64,000 bases of DNA from Angiostrongylus vasorum (taxonomy: Eukaryota > Nematoda > Chromadorea > Rhabditida > Metastrongylidae). Positions 1-10,900 of this stretch are shown here, piece after piece. Position 1 is the stretch's first letter. Each line of letters opens with the position of its first letter. The position numbers and the translations under genes were made by a program. Location: assembly GCA_018806985.1 (NCBI GenBank), contig JADANN010000438.1, positions 508,001 to 572,000 of the forward strand, given 5' to 3'. The notes under the pieces were generated by a model. It had not been told where the DNA came from. It saw nothing but the letters and a program-made list of their open reading frames with translations, and did no database searches.

Positions 1-676
1 TAGGACAACAGCGACATCGGTTAGGCAAAACCTTCGATTTACTATGATGTGATCTATTTCGTTGTGGTGCTCTCACTGGACTCACTGGAAGACTCCCACT
101 TCCAGCGTTGAGAATGGGGCTTCTGGAATTGCGATTTACCATGAGTGATCTCGGTGGTCATGTTAAACTCGAACAGCCACTCACCCTGATCATTCCATTC
201 TAATCCGTGGTTCCAAATTTGACGTTTTTCAGACATTCTTCTGGTTCCAGTGTTAGCACTGAAATCGCCAATGATGACCTCAAAGAATGCATGTTCTTCT
301 CTGTAGAACTTCTCCAAGTGCATATAGAACTCTTCGGCTTCGTCTTCGTCATAGCTTGATGTCGATGAGTAAACGACGAAAATTCTCAAACTTTTGACCA
401 CGTCTCTTCAGTCGTAAACGTCCGAGTGTGTTGTTAGCTGTTGTAGAGAATAGATGTGCATGGTTAAACTCGTGTTGACGAGAACGTCGACGCCGCCGGC
501 TCCTCTACTGTCGCATGTTCCGAGGAACAGTTCTTCTCTGGCGTCATAGACGGCATTGAATGAGTGACGTCGTCTCGTCTCGGCTAGTCCGATAACATCA
601 TACCTTATAATTTTAGCCTGCATCATCAAGTCTTCTGTCGAGGATTCAGATGCAAGTGTGTGTGCATGTGTGTATG

Positions 677-766
<90 letters not shown>

Positions 767-1010
767 GTAGGCATAGATTCACCTTAGTCCTTTGCGATTT
801 AGGCAGCTTAGAATGGCCCTTAGTTTTTAGCAGCCTCTCGGTACTCCTTCTACTCAACGCTGCCGAATCGGGGGTTCTTTCAGAGCGAAGAGAATATGCC
901 ACTTTTTTTTAGCTTTTTCATAATCACGTATAGCTTGTTGAGGTGTGGGAGTTGGGTATACTCACAGGCTGCTTACCAGTCTATCCCAGAGTAGACGGGG
1001 AGCTCATTTG
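1..1010 (-). mobile_element. RTE-type non-LTR retrotransposon, 5' part with endonuclease domain
   Basis: Read on the minus strand this is the 5' end of an RTE-clade LINE: an upstream leader (about 1010-780), then an apurinic-type endonuclease domain (about 640-54) that nicks target DNA. Visible endonuclease landmarks are YDVIGLAETRR (near 600), a GGVDVLVN block (near 500), and IIGDFSANTG (near 270), which matches the GDFNA motif of APE-like nucleases. The reading frame changes near 400, so the copy is decayed. The leader is collinear with the sense copy at 47.2-47.5 kb, which supports one family. The reverse transcriptase part lies beyond the left edge. A long TG run interrupts the coding leader. 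Confidence 0.8.
655..767. repeat. (TG)n microsatellite
   Basis: About 110 bp of nearly pure TG/GT, with a few interruptions at its left edge. It sits inside the RTE leader at the place where the 47.5-kb RTE copy has only a short CGCACGCACA stretch, so it appears to have expanded from a seed in the element. The translated run of alternating His and Thr is an artefact of the repeat. Confidence 0.97.
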
Positions 1011-1638
1011 TTTAAGGCGACTCCTAATAAATGATGGAAAAGACAAGGAACGCTAATGTCCGTTCTCTTCCTAATCCTATTACACTCAAAAGCAGGATGC
1101 CAGTCAGTCAGAATGCAGATACGGTTAGCGTCATCAAAAATTCTGTGAAGTACGAAGACGTTGGAACTGCTTTAGCTATTGAGATTGCCTCGTCATCCCG
1201 AAATAAGAAACGAAATCTGAACATTGTAACGTTGACTGTAGACGATGAGGAACCCTGCTTTGTAAACCGTGATATTGGAAACTAGTTCTGCCAGCCATGT
1301 TCTTGGGTGACGGCCCTTACCGAACTCTCTTCAACTAATGTTCCACTTGAGATTACTTGCACACCAGGCTTATTGCTGTTGACATAACACTTAGATTTTT
1401 TCCAAAAGCAAAGAATGGAAACATTGTTGGTCTCTTTAATTCATTCTATAGCCATTAAGAGAGCAAGAGATAAAAATTACAAATGAGCTTATCGGATATA
1501 CTGTAATTGTGAAATTCTATTAGAATGCCGAACACATTGCTATGACTTGATCAGCTTGCGAAAGTACGTATATCGGTGTAGGTTGGCGTATTAGTGGCAT
1601 ACATAAATAAGTAATTTTACGATTTCGATAAGTCTTAG
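1011..1638. other. Intronic stretch left of the first copy-1 exon; one unassigned open frame
   Basis: By comparison with copy 2 this corresponds to the intron before the exon starting at 1639. An 84-codon + frame (1031-1285) is open and of mixed composition, but I recognise no family and see no counterpart in the matching copy-2 intron. Nothing else is supported. Confidence 0.3.
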
Positions 1639-1927
1639 GTTTCACTGGATCCGTAACCATTAACGAACACTTCACACGAGATCCTTTGTTTATGCTTTAT
1701 GGACTGGACTCTAATGATCAACAAATTGTTTTAATGACAATCAGCGAGGAAATGTCAAACATGAGTACCTCACAGGTGAGTTATAGTTATTCTATAAAAT
1801 GAACCACCCAGTTACAAGAAATTGACAGTGGTCCAGATCAGATTAAAGACGTGCAGCCTGCGTCCGTGATTTGGGCACATCATGGTGGCTCTCCTCCACG
1901 AAATCGTCCACTTTGCGATTACGATGG
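1639..1927 (+). CDS. Copy 1: end of extracellular ligand-binding domain (exons 1639-1775 and 1812-1927)
   Basis: The first exon starts in phase 2 after TCTTAG and reads [13 protein letters not shown] then [14 protein letters not shown], the typical C-terminal strand of the ANF-receptor fold in GCY proteins. The second exon reads [13 protein letters not shown] and ends RPLCDYDG, the Cys-containing juxtamembrane segment. The first exon ends in phase 0. The second ends with GG and is completed to Gly by the first base of the membrane-span exon. Copy 2 has both exons at 44530-44820, but broken. Confidence 0.88.
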
Positions 1928-4900
1928 GTTTGTTAACCTAGTTTTCATGGTCTTGTTTCATATGAACCTCTTTTAAAAAAAAATTTCTTTTGGGATAACC
2001 CAATTAAAAGGTAGCGTTTAAATTTTATTAAAAAATGAGAATAATTGGGAATAAATATAAAATTCCTCCCAACGGTTTACCACCTCATCGTGACTGGGAG
2101 GTGTTCCTAGGTGTTGGGCTGCGATGTAGAGCAAGGGAATTCGCCCTTCCGGCAGGGTCCCCCAAACTGATCAGGAGTCCGGCGTTTCCATCAGGATGCC
2201 CAGCTAAGAGTAAATCAATACCAGGATCCAGCACCGTCCTGGTATCAAAGTCGCATGGTAACAAATCTAGCTCTGATCCACGTGACCGGCGACTGACTGT
2301 GGTGGTGACGACCTGGGGTAGACCTTAGCCAGGATGACCTCGGGGCTCCAGGGAACCACAATGGCTAAACCAGCAAAACCCCGAAAATGGAGATTATGCT
2401 AGGGCCTCCACCGCCACTGAGGACGGGCCGTCCAAGTAAGTACCCAAGTAAATATAGAATTATGACAACTATGTGATATTTAACCAAAATTACTTTTTGA
2501 GCCTTCACTAAATTAGCTGCTAAGAAGTGCATTTATACCTTTACTATGACTATGCAGTGGATCAGTCTTTCTTTTTTTCTTCACACGAAATTCATCGTAG
2601 TTCCTCACATTTTCGTAGAGGTCGCAGACAGTTAGACAATTCCACATAGTAAGCGAATATCGGCATTTGTCATTCGGTTGACGAGTCCGTCAAAATTATA
2701 GACCTTCACTTCGTTTCCTTCGCCTCCGTCAAAATTCTTCTTCAGGAGCGCCTGTCCGCCGTCGTTCGTCGAGAAGTACTTGGCTATCACTCTTGTTGCC
2801 ATCATTGTACCAATGGCTATCGCAATCGTGGCAGTCGCCTTATTTCTAAGGTTTTCATGAAGTCGTTCAGTGAAGCATTTACGACATTTTAACAAAAAAA
2901 AGCATTTGTACAGATGACCACAATTGCTTTCATTCTTCCTACCTTTAAGATTTTCCCATTTAATATGGTTAAAATGTTAACTTTTTATTTGCTACCTATT
3001 ACAATTCTTCACGGTAGGGTACTATGTGAAATACAACCGTAATAATGCTCAGGTATTTAGAAAACTCCGGACCGTAGGTGTCTGCGGTGGGGAACGGACG
3101 CGCTGTTAACCTTTCTGGGGCTAACGAGTTCACCACTACACCACACGGGTCATTCGTTTCACCTGTCTCTCAGCTAGTTTTCTACCGATCAGTGCCATCA
3201 CCAATCACCAGTCAACGGGATTGATCTAGGAGCCTAAATTAAGATTAAACCCAGTTAAGCTGAGGCTGTTGTTGAAATCACAACCCTAACTTTTTATTCG
3301 AAATCGATTGAAATTTAGTACTCAACTATGGTAAGGTAGAACGTTCGATGTGGTTTTTTACTGTTGACATTTTTTTTGATTTGGCACTGATTCCAACGTT
3401 CTTTAAGATTTACCGCGATTCAGATATCGAAGGATAAACTATGAGCGCCTTAAACGAGCTTTGGAAAATTCAATTCGACACTCTGCAGAAGCGGACTACG
3501 AAGGTATCAAGAGAAAAGAGGAACTTAGGTCGAGCGACCAATCAATGCAATTTACATTCATAATCCTTTATAAGAATTCAGTGTGCTACATATCGCCCTT
3601 GATCTCAGTCGACTGATTGCGGAAATTTTAATTGCCCTGAAAAAATCCTGGTTCCAAAGCAGCCAATCTCTCTGCGATCCATTAAGGGTCTTATGAATAC
3701 CGATGGTTACGACCTCCGCCGAACACCTTTGTTCCGACCTCCGCCGAACACCTTTGTTTTGCCATCACCGGGAACCAGATAAGGCAGAGATCAACTAGCA
3801 TTCATCGACTTAGTGAGAGCAGAACTACTCGGATCGTTAAGCCGTAGTAGGAATTATACTGGAAATCAAATGCGTGTTTGAAAAGCGGTCATAAGACCTT
3901 CGAAAAAGGTGCCGGGGCCAGCAAAAGGATGACGTTAGCAATAACTACTTTCCACCCTTGATACATCTCTAAAACCTTCGCAAGTTCTTTTGCTTGGACT
4001 TCGAGGCGTTTACATTAATGGTCCATCATCTCCGGCGCCACCATCACAGTTACGAATATTAGAGGCAGGAAGGACGTTTGCTGCTACGAAGCAGTATTAG
4101 TTTTCGATATAGTGGCGTTTTCTGGTAATAATTCCATTGCCGCCGATTTCCTAGATAGGAATGTTGAGGTTTTTCTCATCTTCAATGACTCAGCTAAGTA
4201 TAATCCCTGTTCTACAAATTTTCAGCTCGTAATTGTGAGACTTTCTTCCACTACGAGAAATAATATGTGTTCAACTCTTGAAATCAGAAGGGCGGTTTGC
4301 AATGAATATGACCGTATCCTCGTTGCCTCTCGATTTCCCTCAGCTCTTTGCAGTTAGTGGTATCTTATCCACCTTATTCTCGATGCGCCTGATGCTCTTG
4401 TAATACGCCAATGAAAACTGAAATGTTACAAGACGACTCGCCTTCGCATCTGGTTCAGGTCCTTTCACTTCTCCTATTGCTTCCATTATAATGTAATGTC
4501 AAAACACGAAGGTTGTCAGACTAATGCGTGGGTCTGAAAACAACTTGAATCGCTCTGCTATACTCTTCCTCACTGACATGATGAATATTGGTCGAACCTA
4601 ATTAATCCGGAGATAGTTGTGCTATAGCCTCCCTACGTTGTTACTTCTCGATCGTTGGCTTTTGTGTAAAGAACGAAAATTTGCTGCCTTGCTCCTGGGA
4701 TTATCCAATATGTCAACGATTCTTTCACGGGATAAAATCGTCCGACGATTTAACAAGCTGACTCCAGTATGGCAATATCTTACAAATTCTGAGTCAAAGG
4801 ACTGAATAGTGCTTGCACTTTTACTTTAAACTAATAGAAATCGAAACAGTACTATTTTAACTTAGAAGAAATCTACTTTGTTTTCACAACATTGTTATCT

Positions 4901-7900
4901 TCGATTCAGAGCACAGCTTTGAGTTCGCGTTCACTGCAGAGTACGGTCACAACCAGCACCAAGGTGACTATCGAGTCAAGAAAGGTTTGTTCAACAATAA
5001 CTGCTAATTTGTGTGTTAAGAATCCATAGTTTTTAAGACCGACCTACCTTAAATGACGCTTATTGTTATGACTTGCGCCGAATAATTGACATAAAAAAAA
5101 GCTCCCACGACTCTATAGTGCAAATTTTATTCACTGTGAAATAAACACCTAAGAATACGATCAGGATACGCATCGCCACCTTTTTCTACCTGCTTGGCGA
5201 GGAATCGGTAGTAGCTAAGATACATACTGCGAGGCCGACACTGACTAAAGCTGACTGTGCACAGCTCAGAAAGGTACGGATTAATTGTGTTCCATATACT
5301 AGGAACTGTATGAGCCATATTTAGATTACATGAGCGTCGAATGAGATGTAATAAACACTAAGTCAATTTAAACATCATCGCTGTTTTTCCGAAAGAAACG
5401 AAAACCTTTGTCGCTCGCTTGGATTCCCGTTAATAAGATATTGGTTAATCGAAGGATACCAAAACATAGTCTGCTTGTAGGGTATTACAGCACTCTACGG
5501 TTAAATAAAGGGATACCTCAAAGTCAAAAATGAATTAAACATTTCACAGATGAAGAGCACGGAACATGAAAATCTATGCGATTTCATTGGATTATCGATG
5601 AATGGACCGCAACTCTTATCGGTGTGGAAATACTGCTCCCGTGGATCGTTGAAGGTCCGTTTGAAAGTGCTTTCTTGGAGATCTTGAAGCTATTTGTGAA
5701 GTATACGCTACCATTTTGTTCAAAATACTACTGGTTCTCTAAAGACGGTATTTTAAAGGATGTTATCGAAAAAGGTGCAGTGCAAATGGATTGGTTTTTT
5801 AAATATTCTCTCATGTGCGATGTCTCTGAGGTGCGGTTTACGATGAGGTTTATGAAATTAAAAACTTTAAGCTTTGAAAGAAAACTAGTGCAGAAGAAAA
5901 ATTCCAGGCCATACATTTCCTTCACCACTCGTCATTTGGAGCCCATGGCTGGCTGAGTTCTAAAAGCTGTTTGGTCGACGAAAGATGGAAGGTGAACAAC
6001 TTTCCGCAATTGCCTTAGTCATGAACCGCCTGTGGGTCCGATTTATCACAGATTTATCATTCTTCCCAAGGATAACTCAGCTTCTAAAGAAAGTCGACGA
6101 CTATTACAGGACAAAGTTTATATTCTACACTCATTCTTCTTCACAGCCCACTGCTTATCGTAAATGACTTCAAGTGCTTAGTAGAAACATTTGAACTTTT
6201 ACAGGTTAAAATCACTTTTTTCGGCCTAGACTCCATTAAAATGAAAGAGGATAGAGAACAGTCAGGTAGATTTTGAATTTTTCTTCTTTCTTTGATTCTA
6301 CATTGGTTTTATCCCTCAGACTTGTTCATTCACTATTCACGTCACTGCAACACTTACCAATATTTCAGACATTTTATGGCTTGCTCCAGAACATATACGT
6401 GATCCACTTCTAGCGCCAACACAAATGGGGGACATTTACAGGTTTGTAATGTCTTCGTATTTAAACGTAAAGCTGTCAATTATTACACCTGCGAAGCTGT
6501 TAGTTGTCGAGTAACTCAAGAAAAGTTACATCGAAATTCCCATTAGAATCTAATGCACATCAAAGCTAGTCTACAACGTCCGCTAGATCAGGCAACTTTA
6601 AATAAAGTTACACTTTTGGTCCGATGACAAATCTTCCGGTTTAGTGAAAAGGTAACGGAGATTAGGAATCTATCACTTTGTGAACTTGCTCTTCGCTGGG
6701 CTCCGGCGTTCTGGTGAAATTCAATGCTCTCCGACTTCAGGCACGACCAAATTGTAAGCCATTGGAAAGAATGATTAATTCCAACCCTTTTGCTAACGAT
6801 TCCTTTAACAAGATTTAGGTTGTGATTGTTCGCTCCATCACTCCGAGCTTATTCGTAAACGTAGCACAGTGTTCCTGTCCTTTTTGTTCCTTACATCATC
6901 CTCTTCCAGAAATTTTCGCCTTGATTTTCCGCATTGAGTCAATAGTTCCTCTCAGGTTTCAAGCATCGAACAATCCTAATAGTAGTCTCAATGCCATGTT
7001 TCGTTTTCGCTACAAAAATGCCGAAGTAGAGTGTTCCAGTAGAGTGGCATAGGTACTCTTTCGAATCGAGGTAAACGCAAATAGGCCTAGGTCTCGAACT
7101 CAGTTTGGTTAACTTAGCTTGATTTCCTTGACATCTCAATGCTCTACTCGTATGTATGCGTGGGCGTAACAACGCGTCTGAGTGAAAAATATGCACGTGA
7201 CCTTGGTTTTTTCGCTAGAGAAAGGGTGGTACGGCTCCATCTGATCATTCGTAGAAACGGACAGTTTTCCCGTCCGCATCTTTATTATTTTAGGTTCGAA
7301 TGGGCACAAATTCTCGTGTCATGGATCGACCATCAAAATAGTTTCCCTCTTGCCTTTTCATTTCCACTGGCTGTTTGAGAAACCATTCTTCTCTGTCACT
7401 GTTACACATGGTAATCAAATGCTTGTTCTTCCGCTCTAAGTAATTCTTCGTCGAAACAACTCCATAATCATTCATCATCTGCTCCATCTGTAGTAATAAA
7501 AATGGAAAACATTCACTGTTAGCAAAATAGCTGTTAATACTTCAAAAACGGCTGTAGATGAGAACAACTTCGACTTTTCCTTGAAGACCGAACAACCAAG
7601 AGTTAGCAACCACTGTTATACTGTTATACTAGCATGTCATGAAGATGACGATTATTTGATTTAATGATAATCTGACAAACACTAATTGAACAAATCGAAT
7701 GACCAATTGGAATCGAACAGCTTCGCTCCCCCACACAACACAAAAAGGTGAGTTACTATGGTATTAAACTCATGAAGAGTAGATATGATTGGCATAGATA
7801 CATGCTTTTTCTTTTTATAGCTCTACCAATAAGCTGATACATCTTTCATCAAGATTTGTCCACAGATAGATTACTTCTCGACAGATTGAAGATGAATAGA

Positions 7901-10900
7901 GAGAAAGAAAGATGAAAGAGAATAAGATGAAAGACGAAAGATGAAAGATGAATAAGCATTCATTTAGCTTCGCTATTGTCTGCTCAGAGATCATAACTAA
8001 GAAACCAGCATGGGATCTCCAAAACCAGGACTACGATATCGATGGTAACTTTGTACAAATTTGCCAGAAGTTGTCGTTGACCTCTTCATAGCGCACATTT
8101 TATGTTCTTTCTATCAACTTTTATTAATGATTTAGTGTAAATCCAGTAGTATTAATGACCAAGAAGTCATGAAAATCTTTGCAAAATGTGGTAGGATTGG
8201 TTAGATTACTTACTTACTTGATACTTGAACGGCCCGTCTCCAGTGATTGTGCAGGCCCCAGAATAACCACCACTTTTCGAATATTTGCTGGTTAAGCCAT
8301 TATGGTTACCTGGAATCCCGACATCAGCCAGGCCAAGGTCTGCCACAGGTTTTCACCACCAAAAGCAGTCGCAGCCCTTGTGGACTAGAGTGAGATTTGC
8401 CAACATGCGACTTGGATACCAGGACGGTGGTAGATCTTGGAATTGGTTTACTCTTAGCTAATCTTCCTGATGGAGACGCCTAACTCCTCAGCTTGGGAGA
8501 CCTTGCCGGGATGACGAATTATCCCGCTTTACATCGCAGTCCGACACCCAGCAACACCTCCCAGCCACGATGAGGCGGTAAACCGTTGGTAGAAGATGTG
8601 GCAATGTGGTAAGATGGGTTAGATGGAATATGAAAAATAAAACCGTTAACCTTTTATGCTAGCACTATGTGATATTTGTTCGTCCTTAATCGTTCCTTAA
8701 TTACATTAACAATTATCGCCAATCCTAGAATAGCATTCGTTTCGATGAATCGAACCACCATCCAACACGCGAAGACAAGTTGACTGCCTCTGATGGAGAC
8801 TTGGTAATGAACTAACACGGTTATTTGAGGACTCCAGGCGAAACCACAATCAGTCAGCACCCTTTAATCTTATCGAGATGAAGCAACGTCAGAATTTAAA
8901 GCTGCGCAAAATGCACACACGAACCCGGCAACTTCATTGGTTAAACATCAAACCATGACAATGAAACGAATTGAAGAAGTGCTGGGTTCGCATTTCGCAT
9001 AACAGTAGTTCGATATCCCTAACTAGTAAGAGAGAAAGACGTCTTGTTTCGATGCTTATTGATTTTTCGCCGATTCGCTCAAAAGCAAGAACAGTTAGAA
9101 TATCAACATAAACAGTAGATGAAAATACGATATGTAAATATGTAAGTGAGAGAAAACATGCCACACGTTTAGGAAATTTTTACCTCGACACACTGAGCTT
9201 CTTTTCCAATCTACCAGGAATCGATGAGTATCTCTAGAATTTCTGAGCTATTGACTGACTCCGATTTTAGAATTGGTGTATAAGCTAAAGCGCGGTGGCC
9301 GATCGCCAATCAGACCAGTGCTGAACACAGAGGAGGAGCAAAACTCGAGTATGTTGGCGTTGGTGAAGGACTGCTGGAGTGAAGAGCCCGATCAGAGACC
9401 ATCTGAATAAACGAAGATACGAAAGTATGCTTACAGCCAAATTTACCGGAACCACCTGCAACCTCAGTCATTGATTACTTCGGCCGGAAGGCAGTAAAAC
9501 TAAAAAATTTACAAAAAAAGGCTAGAAAAAAACAAAAGTAAGACTGCATTCGACTGATCCATCAGCCACCAAAGCTACTTAGTCTGTAGGCACCGGACAC
9601 GACAGCCACCACACTTCTTAGGTCAAAATACATCATGATGTTCGCAATGAAAGAGAAACTGTGCAGCAATTCTGATTTGAATTGAGTCCTCGAGAAAAAC
9701 CACGTAAAAAATAAAGTATAAATTCGATTACACGTTTTTGGTTCATTAAGCCAACAAAATGTTGATAAAAAAAGGACTTATTCGGCTAACGCTTCGACGT
9801 CTTCGTCTTCTTCGGAGCCGGATTGATTCGTGTCGATGGTCCCTAGGTGGACGTTGTTGCACCGAGTTGAACGCACTGAAGTGGAACACCAACCTCAGTC
9901 GATGGCCGCTCTCCTCCTTACTTCTTTTATATCTCTTCATGCAGAGAACGCTTGATGATCTAGTGCCACCATTTAAAGCGAACTGCATTTTTGCGGCATT
10001 GAATACTGCAGCAGTCGGCTTTATCCTAGTTAGCAAACAACTAACCAGTAATGTTTGACTATCTGTGAATCGTCGGCTCGAATCAGCTGGGATCTGAAGG
10101 AAACGAAGACATCGAAATATGATCCGAGTGGATTTTATTTACCAATTTCGTGTAAGCCTCATAATCCACGAAGGTATCGATTATTAGTTCCGTGGCTAAA
10201 TGACGGACGGTTCCAAAATTCAAATTTAAGTCGTATTCAATTTAAACTGGAAAATCACAGACTTTTGCTTTATTTAGGTCTTCGAATCTTATGGATCACG
10301 TCTTTAACATACTTGAGCAATACGCATCAAATTTGGAAGACGAGGTAGGGTACTTCCCACTATTCTTTCCTTTATCCAGATTATCGAGACAGAACTATTA
10401 AAATAGATCCTTTTACTATCTTGAACGGACATATCCACGGTATTGTGTAGCGAAGGAATTGCATAAACTGCTAAAGTTGTGGAAATGACGACTCGTCTTC
10501 TTTTGCAGATTCAAGCTCGAATGAAAGAACTTACTGAAGAGAAGAAAAAAAGCGACGTCCTACTCTATCGAATGCTACCAAAGTTTGTTCACCTCTTCCA
10601 TTTTTCCATCTTTTATTCAGAAAACTAGATAGTCCTGTTATGTCAAAAATCAAATGACTTACAACTTCAATTTCTAGCTCCCCAAATTTGTATTCTTGGA
10701 AGTTTCACGAAGAAAACTTAAGGATTCAAAGTAAGTGAAGCAGAACTCATGAGTAGCATGGATGGCGCACCAGTTTACTTTCCCCTTATTTGCAGTGAAT
10801 TAATAGTAAAGTGCTTCACGTTTAAACTCAAGTACGTGCTTATACACGAATCTGCTTCCAGACAAGTAGCGGAAAAGCTGAAGTTCGGTCAATCAGTGGA

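Noticed and set aside
408..912. Open frames of alternating His-Thr or Cys-Val on the two strands
   Set aside because: They are translations of the (TG)n run; only the flanking minus-strand parts belong to the RTE leader.
2632..2895. 87-codon minus-strand frame
   Set aside because: Shadow of the plus-strand transmembrane exon, whose splice sites and sequence are conserved in copy 2.
5728..5928. Minus-strand 66-codon frame
   Set aside because: Shadow of the pseudokinase exons.
9746..10058. Two overlapping opposite-strand frames of nearly 100 codons
   Set aside because: Composition is repeat-like, both frames cannot be real, and neither shows a domain; the region shares words with a dispersed repeat.
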